Counted from the stretch's first letter, positions 1 to 6,919 are shown. The stretch is 7,822 bases of DNA from Muribaculaceae bacterium (GCA_017962285.1 JAGCVR010000178.1:1-7822); one strand, 5' to 3'. The notes: generated from the letters alone by a model not told the origin. Numbers and translations: made by a program.

Positions 1-374
1 AAGCCAGCCAGGTTGCCCCCAGCCGCCTTGATGCCCGTGACAATTATTTTGAAGGGAACACCCGAATCCACTGCGGAAATGCAGCCCGGCTCGACCTGAA
101 CATGGTGAACAACACCATCCGCTGCCGCGACGGCGGTTTTCTCCTCGACACCTGGGCGCAGACCGGCACGCTGTCGCTCCTGAGGAACAACATATCATGC
201 GCAAAACCTGCCGGGCCGCTCATGGTAAACTGGAGCGGTGCCAACCCCAACGACATGACATTTGAGCGAGTGGAAGTGGTGGGCAACCGCTTCACGAACG
301 TTGACCCATCGCAACTGCTGAACGGCATCCGACACATCGGTCACCGCATAGTGGGTAATAACAGGTTTTATTAA
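1..374 (+). CDS. Right-handed beta-helix protein, C-terminal fragment
   Basis: This is the 3' end of a gene that begins left of the window. The reading frame is open from base 3 (first full codon GCC) to a TAA at 372-374, giving about 123 residues. The visible protein has short repeating strands rich in Asn and Gly, such as RDNYFEGN, MVNNTIRC, LRNNISC, VVGNRFTN and IVGNNRFY. This spacing of N-N/G-N turns is typical of parallel beta-helix (pectate-lyase-like) folds, which in Bacteroidales usually belong to polysaccharide lyases, glycoside hydrolases or surface proteins. No catalytic residues can be assigned, because the active coils would lie in the missing part. The protein ends directly on a helix coil (NNRFY), with no added sorting domain. 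It converges on the thiamine transporter gene and is not in its operon. The frame and fold class are fairly sure; enzymatic function is unknown. Confidence 0.72.
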   Translation, partial: ASQVAPSRLDARDNYFEGNTRIHCGNAARLDLNMVNNTIRCRDGGFLLDTWAQTGTLSLLRNNISCAKPAGPLMVNWSGANPNDMTFERVEVVGNRFTNVDPSQLLNGIRHIGHRIVGNNRFY

Positions 375-465
375 GTAAACAAGTAAACAAGTAAACAAGT
401 TGACAAGTTAACGAGCAGATACTTTTTTTATAGTTGACGAGTTGACAAGCAGATACCGTTTTTTA
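373..465. repeat. Tandem 8-bp repeat array between convergent genes
   Basis: The array starts inside the stop codon of the beta-helix gene. It has three perfect AAGTAAAC units (373-396), then AAGTTGAC (397-404) and AAGTTAAC (405-412). After a T-rich break come TAGTTGAC (431-438) and GAGTTGAC (439-446). A longer direct repeat lies over the second half: 405-430 and 439-465 share the pattern (A/G)AGTT(A/G)AC(G/A)AGCAGATAC followed by a T run ending in A. The array takes up nearly all of the 99-nt gap between the two stop codons. No GC-rich hairpin is present, so it is not an obvious intrinsic terminator. Arrays of GTTGACAA-like octamers are, from memory, seen in other Bacteroidales intergenic regions; their function is not known to me. 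Confidence 0.85.
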
Positions 466-473
466 CTGTTTTT

Positions 474-1067
474 TCAGCCGACATCCTTCGTTTCTTGCAT
501 CAGACGGCGCCAACGGAAATAGCCGGCAACTGCAATCAGCACATACAGTCCGTAGAGTGATGCCTTGAAGGGAATGTCTTTGTAGAAATACAGGGCGCAA
601 GTCACCACATCCACCGCAATCCAGATGAGCCACTGCTCCAGATATTTGCGTGCCAATGCCCAGATGCCGGCAAGCGAGAGAGCCGTGGTAAAGGAGTCGG
701 CAAGCGGCACGGTGGAGTCGGTAAACGACACCAAAAGCCAGTATATTGTTGCCCATAAACACAACGTTATCGCCACCCATGCCGTAGCGAGTCTTAACGG
801 AAAATGCGTTATGGCGCGTGCCGGAGCATATTTGCTGCGCCCGCCAATCCAGCAGAAATAGCCGTAAACTGTCATCGCCAGATAATAGAATTCCATCCCG
901 CAATCGGCATAGAGTCCTTTCTGATAGTAAAGCACAATGCCGAGAATCTGCATCACAAACCCCACAGCCCACAGCCAGATGCTCGCGCGGTATTCAAGGA
1001 TGATATAAGCGAGACCCAGCGCTGTGGTGAGCATATCGAGCCAGTGGGCAGAAAGGAACGCGGTCAT
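474..1067 (-). CDS. pnuT: PnuC-family transporter, probably thiamine-specific (PnuT)
   Basis: This is a 197-residue polytopic inner-membrane protein of the PnuC (nicotinamide riboside/thiamine) family, at the usual family length. It has about seven hydrophobic segments, near residues 10-27, 30-48, 58-75, 92-115, 124-139, 145-162 and 168-186. Family-type aromatic motifs include YGYFCW (68-73) and the E-Q-W-x-x-W motif at 144-149 followed by D153. PnuC proteins carry out facilitated diffusion of a vitamin precursor, which is then trapped by phosphorylation in the cytoplasm. The ATG at 1065-1067 lies 7 nt after the stop of the TonB-dependent receptor, so the two are translated from one transcript that starts behind a TPP riboswitch. 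That context points to thiamine rather than nicotinamide riboside; the substrate is inferred, not read from residues. No thiamine kinase gene follows, because the next gene is on the opposite strand. No clear terminator hairpin is seen after the stop. Confidence 0.9.
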   Translation of the reverse strand: MTAFLSAHWLDMLTTALGLAYIILEYRASIWLWAVGFVMQILGIVLYYQKGLYADCGMEFYYLAMTVYGYFCWIGGRSKYAPARAITHFPLRLATAWVAITLCLWATIYWLLVSFTDSTVPLADSFTTALSLAGIWALARKYLEQWLIWIAVDVVTCALYFYKDIPFKASLYGLYVLIAVAGYFRWRRLMQETKDVG

Positions 1068-1074
1068 GGTCGGG

Positions 1075-3369
1075 TCAGAATTTCAATGTGAGATGTGCAA
1101 GGAAATGAATGGGAGCCTGAGCCGAGAATGTTGCCCATGCCCATCCGCCGTTATAAGCCTCGATTGTGCCGTCCTGCGTGCGGCGGAAGTTCATGGAGCA
1201 GCTGCCGTTGCTCTCGTATTTCTTGTTGAACAGATTGTAAACCGTAACACCCAGAGTGATGTTCTTAACGTGCTTCAGGGAGAAGCCGTAGGAAAGGTCC
1301 AGGTCGCTGACAAATGCAGGCTTGAGCACGGCATCGGTGCGGGAGCCGTCGTCTTCGAGATAGGACTTGAAGCCCGAGTTGGTCATCGACTGCTCACTAA
1401 CATAGTGGGAAAGAAGCGTAGCCCTGAAACCGGCAATTTCATAGGATAGAGTGTTGTTGAGGATGAAACCCGGCGAATAGGCAAGGCGCGTGGTTCCCAC
1501 ATTGGCTGTGGATTCACTCCAATCCTCATTGATAACGGTCACCTCCATATTCCGCGCGCAGTTACGGCTCAGTGTGGCATTCAAATCCCACTGAAAGCCA
1601 CGGAAAGGCCTCAGGCCGAAAGTCAGCTCCACTCCCATACGGTAAGAGTCCTTAATGTTGCGCGCCACCATTTCGCCGTTGGCATCCTGAGCACCTGTAA
1701 GCACAAACTGGTTGTCGTAGTCCATATAGTAGAAATTGGCACCAGCGCTTATCAGTCCGTTCTGGAACCTATACCCCACTTCCAGGTCGTTCAACCGTTC
1801 CGCCTGCGGGTCAACGGCAACACTCTCAGCCAGCATGTCCTCGAAGTCGTTGCGAGTGGGCTCCTTATGGGCAACGGCAAATGATGCATAAGTGGTGTGA
1901 CCGCCGTTCCACGAATAACTGAGACCCACTTTGGGGTTGAAAAAGTCGTATTTCCGGTTCAATTCAATGGGCAACTGCCGGTGGTCGCCATCGAATTCCT
2001 GCGAAGAGCCGCTCATCTTGTAGTTCACATGGCGGTATTGCACGTCGGCGAACATGCTCAGTCCGTTTCTAAGGGTGTAGTTGAACTTGGCATAGATGTT
2101 GCCGTCGGTTTTCTTGGCGTTGTTGTCGTAATAGCGGTTGTCGGCACTGAGTGTCCCGTTCGACGGGCTGAAGACCTTATTGTCGTCATCGTCCCAATAA
2201 TACTGGTCGCCCACCCAAAGCACCTTTCCGAAATGGTCGCCGTCGTACCTGTTGAATGCCCCGCCCAACATGGTCGAGAGTCCGTTCCGGTTAGTATAGT
2301 TCAGTGAGCCCACAAATCCATAGAAGTCGTTGAGCATCTTCTTCTGGCGCACGAGGTCGGCATAAAGCCCTGTATTAATGAGGTATTTATACAGTTTCTG
2401 GTCGGTCTTGTATTGTTCGTAGTACCCGTCACCGCGCGTGTAGTGAAGTGTGGCATTGAGCGTGAGCGACGGCGAGAAACGCTGGTTCCATATCAGCTGA
2501 TAATTCTGCTGGTGATAGTTGTCGGTCTGATTGCTGTAGTATGCGGTGTTGCCATCGGCGTCGGTGTATTTTCCACTCGGATTGTAGGTCCTGCCATATT
2601 TCTCCATATCGGCTTTTGATGCGTAATCCCACGCCATATAGGTTTTCTCGGTGCCATTGAAGGTGAGCAGTTTCACCTGAGTATTGTCGGCATAGTAACC
2701 TGCAAGAAGGAAATAAGAGTTGAGCCGGCTCATGGCACGGTCGATGTAGCCGTCGCTCGCAATGTGAGACAACCGTCCCAGAAAACCCCAATGGTCGGCA
2801 AGTAATCCCGACGAAAACGCAATTGTTTCCTTATGAGTGCCATAACTTCCACCAGAAAGACTTATCGTGGCCTCGGATTTCGGCGACACGTCTTTTGTGA
2901 GCATATTGATGGTTGCGCCGAATGCCCCGGCGCCATTGGTCGATGTTCCAACGCCGCGCTGCACCTGAATCGACTGGAGACTCGAAGCAAAGTCGGCGAG
3001 ATTAACCCAGTAGAGCTGAGAACTTTCAGCGTCGTTCACAGGCACGCCATTAGCGGTGATATTGATTCTTGTAGGGTCGGTTCCGCGCACGTGAATACCA
3101 GTGTAGCCCACTCCCATTCCCGCATCGCTCGATGTCGTAACCGACGGCAGAGAGCCAAGAATAAAAGGCACGTCCTTAGCAAAATTCACACGTTCTATCT
3201 CCTTCTCCGCCACATTGGTAAATGCCATGGGAGTATTGGACCCCGCACGGGTTGAAATCACTGTCAGCTCGCTCAGCCACTTCGACATGGCGCTGTCGCT
3301 CTCCTCCACGGCAAACACAGTCTTAGTGCCAAGTGCCAGCACCATTACAAACAAAAGAATTCTTCTCAT
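1075..3369 (-). CDS. TonB-dependent outer-membrane receptor, probable thiamine uptake
   Basis: This 764-residue protein has a signal peptide (residues 1-20, cleavage after VFA), then a likely TonB box around ELTVIST (34-40). A plug domain covers about 40-160, with IHVRGTDPTRINITANGVPV (92-111), the IQVQRGVG region (134-141) and GAGAFGATINMLTKD (146-160). The rest is a 22-strand-type beta barrel rich in aromatic strands, ending in the hydrophobic/aromatic C-terminus LTLKF used for BAM-mediated insertion. There is no N-terminal carboxypeptidase-like domain and no SusD partner, so it is a vitamin or siderophore type receptor rather than a SusC glycan importer. A TPP riboswitch lies directly upstream and a PnuC-family gene directly downstream, which matches the thiamine receptor (OMPthi) plus PnuT arrangement known in Bacteroides. 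It should import thiamine or its phosphates across the outer membrane using TonB energy. Start ATG at 3367-3369 follows an A-rich stretch, with no strong SD. Thiamine as substrate is inferred from context. Confidence 0.93.
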   Translation of the reverse strand: MRRILLFVMVLALGTKTVFAVEESDSAMSKWLSELTVISTRAGSNTPMAFTNVAEKEIERVNFAKDVPFILGSLPSVTTSSDAGMGVGYTGIHVRGTDPTRINITANGVPVNDAESSQLYWVNLADFASSLQSIQVQRGVGTSTNGAGAFGATINMLTKDVSPKSEATISLSGGSYGTHKETIAFSSGLLADHWGFLGRLSHIASDGYIDRAMSRLNSYFLLAGYYADNTQVKLLTFNGTEKTYMAWDYASKADMEKYGRTYNPSGKYTDADGNTAYYSNQTDNYHQQNYQLIWNQRFSPSLTLNATLHYTRGDGYYEQYKTDQKLYKYLINTGLYADLVRQKKMLNDFYGFVGSLNYTNRNGLSTMLGGAFNRYDGDHFGKVLWVGDQYYWDDDDNKVFSPSNGTLSADNRYYDNNAKKTDGNIYAKFNYTLRNGLSMFADVQYRHVNYKMSGSSQEFDGDHRQLPIELNRKYDFFNPKVGLSYSWNGGHTTYASFAVAHKEPTRNDFEDMLAESVAVDPQAERLNDLEVGYRFQNGLISAGANFYYMDYDNQFVLTGAQDANGEMVARNIKDSYRMGVELTFGLRPFRGFQWDLNATLSRNCARNMEVTVINEDWSESTANVGTTRLAYSPGFILNNTLSYEIAGFRATLLSHYVSEQSMTNSGFKSYLEDDGSRTDAVLKPAFVSDLDLSYGFSLKHVKNITLGVTVYNLFNKKYESNGSCSMNFRRTQDGTIEAYNGGWAWATFSAQAPIHFLAHLTLKF

Positions 3370-3414
3370 AATCTTTTTTCAAGAATCACACAAAAAGGGG
3401 CATCTTTTTATGTC

Positions 3415-3528
3415 GTCATTTCCCTTCGCCGGCATTATCCGGATCAGGTAGTGAGGGTCTAATCTCAGCCGCCGTTCAGTGGTCAGTTTTCTTAAACAAT
3501 AATCTTCTGAAGAGCAGCACCCCTTAAC
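3415..3528 (-). promoter_or_regulatory. TPP riboswitch (THI-box)
   Basis: Read on the minus strand, this leader holds all the conserved TPP aptamer blocks in order. They are GGGGTGC (3523-3517), GGCTGAGA, ACCC, and then CCTGATCCGGATAATGCCGG leading to CGAAGGGAA. Pairings I can trace by hand are: P1 GUUA (3528-3525) with UGAC (3418-3415), P2 GGGU with ACCC, P3 GCUGCU with GGCGGC, and P5 CCGG with CCGG around AUAAUG. P3 is extended past a C·C mismatch by UUCAG with CUGAA and closed by a large loop of about 27 nt, so the aptamer is longer than the compact E. coli type. The aptamer ends 46 nt before the receptor ATG. Binding of thiamine pyrophosphate is expected to lower expression of the receptor and pnuT. 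The identification is firm; whether control acts on transcription or translation is not clear. Confidence 0.97.
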
Positions 3529-3548
3529 TTGCACTTTGCAAATCGGTG

Positions 3549-3556
3549 CAAATATA
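3549..3556 (-). promoter_or_regulatory. Bacteroidota -7 promoter box for the thiamine operon
   Basis: The minus strand reads TATATTTG here, a full match to the TAnnTTTG -7 element of the primary sigma factor of Bacteroidota. It lies about 20 nt upstream of the 5' end of the riboswitch, which is where a leader RNA containing the whole aptamer would need to start. A matching TTTG at -33 is not present at the expected 19-21 nt spacing, so the promoter is only half consensus. A TTGCAC/GTGCAA inverted repeat (3529-3534 and 3546-3551) overlaps the box. Confidence 0.65.
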
Positions 3557-3611
3557 CGAAAATATTGCCACACTGACTATGTTTTCACCGCCATATTTCA
3601 CCTGCGACGAA

Positions 3612-3654
3612 AAAAGAGTGAGCGCAGGAATAATTCTCCCGCACTCACTCTTTT
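3612..3654 (-). terminator. Intrinsic terminator of the amylase gene
   Basis: The arms AAAAGAGTGAG (3612-3622) and CTCACTCTTTT (3644-3654) are perfectly complementary over 11 bp. After a C·A mismatch the stem continues with GC/GC and GGA/TCC towards a small loop. On the minus strand the A-run at 3610-3615 reads as six T, giving the stem plus U-tract form of an intrinsic terminator 18 nt after the amylase stop codon. It separates the amylase transcript from the thiamine operon promoter at 3549-3556. The plus strand also ends in TTTT, but no plus-strand gene reads into it. Confidence 0.88.
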
Positions 3655-3671
3655 CGGTATTGTTTTTCTTT

Positions 3672-6600
3672 TTATCTGGCGAGTTTCACGGCTCTGCCGT
3701 CGATATTGACTATCGTCAACGGCGAATGGAGCTCATAGGTGTTTTCGCCTGGTTTCACCACCACACGGCGCGAACGTCCATCGGGCGTGATAATCATTGC
3801 AGTTGTAGCCGCAGGGCTGTCGATTACCAAAAGTCCACCACTTACATATACTTTCGTTGCGCCTGCCGGGAGACTTTCCAATCCTGTGATTTCACTAACA
3901 ACCAGTTCACACGATGCGCTGAACTCGCCCACACTTGCCGTAATGGTTGCGGTGCCGTTCCCAACGGCTGTGATTTCTCCGCCCACAGCCTGAGAGCGCC
4001 GGCGCGCATTGCTTGCCACAGGAGAAACGGCGCCATTGGTCACAGTAGCCACGCTCTCGTCACTGCTTGTCCATACCACCGGAGATCGCACGTTTGTGCC
4101 GCTCACAGTGACTTGCAGCGTACACGATCCGCCAGGCTGCAGACGTACAGTTTCCTGATCCAACGCCACACCGGTAATTGTTTCGGTCAAGTTCCCGTCA
4201 TTCACCACTTCATATTTATTACCGCTCATTCCGCCCAGTTCATAGTAGGTGTCTTCGGCGATGCCGGTGATATCCACGGTCTGAGTGCCGTTATTGTTGT
4301 CATTGAACACGACATTGACTCTCGAACCTTCGGCAGCGATGGTAAACGTGCGGTAGTACCAGGTCTCTCCATCGATAATCACAGTGGATGTGGCACCACC
4401 TGGCCAGTTGTCGCTGAGCGATGAATTGTCGGGATTTTTTACCGTACCAGTCCCCCATGCGTGGCACTTCACACCATTTGCCCAGCCCGGGTCTTTAAGG
4501 TAAACCGAAACATTATAAGGCACAAACTCTTCCACGTCGTCGGCCGGGTCAACCACGGTATACTTGCCTGTAGCGCTGTCAATGGGACCAAGCTTGTAGT
4601 ACACATCGCTGGTGATGCCGGTAATATCCACCGTCTGCGTACCGGCGTTGTTGCTTATAACCAGGTTGAAGCTGTAGTTTTCGTCTGACTTATCGAATGT
4701 GTGATAATAGTAAGTCTTGCCGTCGACCACTGTTGTAGCCGTAATCTTTGTGCCCGGCCAGCTGCCGAGAGACAGGTTGTTATTTCCGTCCCAAGAGTAG
4801 TAATAGACATCTGACCATCCAGGATCTTGGAAATAGACAGTAGCCGTAAGCGGCTCCACTGGAGTGGTGTAGTAGTCGGTAACATCTGTCACGGTGAGTT
4901 TACTGGTACCACCTCCACCGGTAATCTCATAATAGACATCCTGTGTGATACCGGTGATATTTACGGTCTGATTGTCATTTCCGCTGTTACCGTTATCAAA
5001 GATTATATTAAACGAAAGGTTGTTATTTATGGATTCAAATGTGCGATAATAGAACGTTTCGCCCCTCACGGTAGTGGTCCTGTTCACCATTGGACCAGGC
5101 CACGAGTCATTTGAAGTGCCGTCATTATACCCATAGGCATAGAAGCACACCGTGCTCCAACCCGGATCCTTGAGATAAACGGTGATTTTCTTAGTCTCCA
5201 CCACCTTATAGGTACGCTCGAGCGTGCTTCCGCTCACAATGGAGTTTCCATTCAGCAATCCCACCTTGAGAGTCATGTTGCCATCCACATGAATCGATGT
5301 TCCACTTGCCACACGGGTGCCGTTGGAGGCGCTTGGCGTTGAGCCGTCGGTGGTATAGACAAGGGTGGTGTAGCTCGACGATACCGCCGTGAGTTTCACG
5401 TCGAAGGCTTCACCATAATTGCCCGATGGCATGTCCACCCATGCGATATTGGCACTTGATGGCATGAAATACTTGTAGTGGTACCCGCTCAGAATCTGAA
5501 CTGAATTGGATGGTCCAGCATAGCTCGCCACATTACTACCAACAGCACAAATCAGCTTGGTCTTTGTTCCTGTGGTGGTGGTCACATAGCGGTTGGAATT
5601 GTTCGACGTCACGCTGTAGGCGCTGGTATTGGATACGCCAGCAGCCTTGCGCGCGGCAATCAGGTTTTTAATCTCCGCCTTGTAGTCCTGCCAGTGACGC
5701 AGGAACACGCATGGCGTGCCTGGCATAGCCAACATATATGCATTGGCAGCGATAGTGTCGGCAGAAATAGGGTCGTTGGGATTGTTGGCGTCGCGATACT
5801 GGGTGTCGTGATTCTCAACGAATGTCACAGACCACTGCTTGTAGGAGCCACTGTTGAAGCTGTTGCTGATCAGCGGATAACCGTCGTTTGCATCGCTGAG
5901 TTTTGACCAGTTTCTGTTGTTGATGGCATTACGGACCGTATAGCGGAACTGGAAGTCGAACGCCGCACTGGTGGGCGTGTTATTGACCTTTGTCCCATCA
6001 ATCCATGACTTGATTTCCGAACCGCTTTTCCAGCACTCACCCACGCTGAATTGCGGTTGCGCATAGCTGTTGTATGTCCCGATATATGATGCCGAGAAGC
6101 CTGCCACCATGTCGTAACGGAAACCAACGTAATGCAAGTCGTTGAGCAACATGTTCAAGTAGGCCTTGACGCAGCGCTGCACATTACTGCTCATGTGATC
6201 CAGGTCGCGCATGCCGTTCCATCCGTCACCGGTATCGTTATTGCTGCTCAGCGTCACACCTTGCTGTGAAGCAACGTATGCCGCCTGCCCATTGTCATCG
6301 TCGGCAACGATGTCGGTTGAGGTTAATTGATACGTCTGACCGCCATAGGTCTCGCTCGGAAATCCGAACCACCCATTGGTGGTGTTGCGATGGTTAATCA
6401 CCACGTCGCCGATGATTCCGATGCCCTTTGCCGACATCGTGCTTACCATCGACTGCAGCTGCGCCTTGGTGCCGAATGAGCTAGAATAGTTCGAGAACCA
6501 ATATTGCGGCGCATAGCCCATTTGGTTGCCACTTCCGCAATTACCGGCATTGGGAATCCAGAGCAGGTCGATGTAGCCCGACATATCCTCGGCTTGAGAC

Positions 6601-6761
6601 TCAAGTTTTGCCCAGTTGGTGTCGCCGAAGCTGTCCCAATAGAATCCCTGAAGCATAACGCCGCCATAGGCACTCGGCCATCCTTGGGCAGCACCTTGGA
6701 GCGACGACAATACAAGCACTGCCGCTACAACAAATCTTGAAAAAGTAGATTTAGTGTTCAT
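3672..6761 (-). CDS. Secreted multi-domain GH13 alpha-amylase with three CBM26-like modules
   Basis: This 1029-residue exported enzyme hydrolyses alpha-1,4-glucan links in starch or glycogen. I use ATG at 6759-6761; an in-frame TTG just before it would add one residue. Signal peptide: about 1-25, with no lipobox. The GH13 barrel (about 27-445) has all main motifs: DVVINH (119-124), GFRYD with nucleophile D217, VGECW with acid/base E242, and FVENHD with transition-state stabiliser D319. Residues 450-520 resemble the chitobiase C-terminal beta-sandwich (YTTDGSTPS). Three CBM26-like starch-binding modules follow at about 526-616, 639-737 and 750-855, each with a VY-x-x-DPGW start, a WPG core and a TV-(D/N)-ITGI end. 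A Big_2 Ig-like domain (about 861-956) and a small C-terminal beta domain (957-1029) end the protein; the last part resembles a degenerate type IX secretion tail. It has its own promoter and terminator and no susC/susD neighbours. Enzyme class is sure; cell-surface anchoring versus release is not. Confidence 0.96.
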   Translation of the reverse strand: MNTKSTFSRFVVAAVLVLSSLQGAAQGWPSAYGGVMLQGFYWDSFGDTNWAKLESQAEDMSGYIDLLWIPNAGNCGSGNQMGYAPQYWFSNYSSSFGTKAQLQSMVSTMSAKGIGIIGDVVINHRNTTNGWFGFPSETYGGQTYQLTSTDIVADDDNGQAAYVASQQGVTLSSNNDTGDGWNGMRDLDHMSSNVQRCVKAYLNMLLNDLHYVGFRYDMVAGFSASYIGTYNSYAQPQFSVGECWKSGSEIKSWIDGTKVNNTPTSAAFDFQFRYTVRNAINNRNWSKLSDANDGYPLISNSFNSGSYKQWSVTFVENHDTQYRDANNPNDPISADTIAANAYMLAMPGTPCVFLRHWQDYKAEIKNLIAARKAAGVSNTSAYSVTSNNSNRYVTTTTGTKTKLICAVGSNVASYAGPSNSVQILSGYHYKYFMPSSANIAWVDMPSGNYGEAFDVKLTAVSSSYTTLVYTTDGSTPSASNGTRVASGTSIHVDGNMTLKVGLLNGNSIVSGSTLERTYKVVETKKITVYLKDPGWSTVCFYAYGYNDGTSNDSWPGPMVNRTTTVRGETFYYRTFESINNNLSFNIIFDNGNSGNDNQTVNITGITQDVYYEITGGGGTSKLTVTDVTDYYTTPVEPLTATVYFQDPGWSDVYYYSWDGNNNLSLGSWPGTKITATTVVDGKTYYYHTFDKSDENYSFNLVISNNAGTQTVDITGITSDVYYKLGPIDSATGKYTVVDPADDVEEFVPYNVSVYLKDPGWANGVKCHAWGTGTVKNPDNSSLSDNWPGGATSTVIIDGETWYYRTFTIAAEGSRVNVVFNDNNNGTQTVDITGIAEDTYYELGGMSGNKYEVVNDGNLTETITGVALDQETVRLQPGGSCTLQVTVSGTNVRSPVVWTSSDESVATVTNGAVSPVASNARRRSQAVGGEITAVGNGTATITASVGEFSASCELVVSEITGLESLPAGATKVYVSGGLLVIDSPAATTAMIITPDGRSRRVVVKPGENTYELHSPLTIVNIDGRAVKLAR
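4197..5186 (-). repeat. Three tandem CBM26-like modules inside the amylase gene
   Basis: These are coding repeats of about 90-105 residues, at roughly 5186-4914, 4847-4551 and 4514-4197. All share the opening (K/Q)DPGW, a central (S/N)WPG, YY(R/H)TF and the closing QTV(D/N)ITGI(T/A)-x-D-x-YY. At DNA level the closing block is still recognisable in all three copies, near 4256-4281, 4612-4637 and 4943-4968, so they most likely arose by internal duplication and then diverged. Aligned carbohydrate-facing aromatics are Y541/Y543/W554 in module 1, Y655/W657/W668 in module 2 and H767/W769/W786 in module 3. The linkers between modules are short and contain Pro and acidic residues. Confidence 0.85.
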
Positions 6762-6852
6762 CAAGTTATAAGGTTATGATTAAACTTTTAAAAATAATTC
6801 TCAACAACAACTCTTGCCTAAGAACAGAAGCAAGAATGACTTTTTCAGTTTA

Positions 6853-6883
6853 CAAATATAAGCAAAATCTATAAATAAGCAAA
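6853..6883 (-). promoter_or_regulatory. Consensus Bacteroidota promoter of the amylase gene
   Basis: On the minus strand, TTTG at 6883-6880 (-33) is followed after exactly 19 nt by TATATTTG at 6860-6853 (-7), a full match to the Bacteroidota consensus. Transcription would start near 6846, leaving a 5' leader of about 85 nt before the amylase ATG. The leader is AT-rich and has one small hairpin (CTTGC at 6834-6830 with GCAAG at 6817-6813) and no strong Shine-Dalgarno sequence, as is usual in this phylum. The rest of the 6762-6996 gap holds only the terminator-like repeat at 6920-6958. Confidence 0.85.
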
Positions 6884-6919
6884 TTATTTTAAACTAATGG
6901 TGAATATTTCAATACAGAA

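Noticed and set aside
373..446. 8-bp array as a CRISPR
   Set aside because: Units are 8 bp and directly joined without unique spacers, and no cas genes are present.
463..972. Open frame of 169 residues on the minus strand overlapping pnuT
   Set aside because: It lies in another frame of a clear PnuC-family gene, is rich in Cys and Arg and has no domain features; it is a shadow.
3391..3410. AAAAAG/CTTTTT hairpin between riboswitch and receptor as an intrinsic terminator
   Set aside because: The stem is almost all A-T with the T run inside the stem, so it is too weak for a standard terminator; it is treated only as part of a possible expression platform.
3546..4424. Open frame of 292 residues on the plus strand
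   Set aside because: It is antisense to the conserved Big_2 and CBM26 coding region, reads through the terminator and has a Cys/His-rich composition typical of a non-coding frame.
6762..6764. TTG as start of the amylase
   Set aside because: An ATG follows immediately and begins a normal signal peptide; TTG would add only one residue and no ribosome-binding site favours it.
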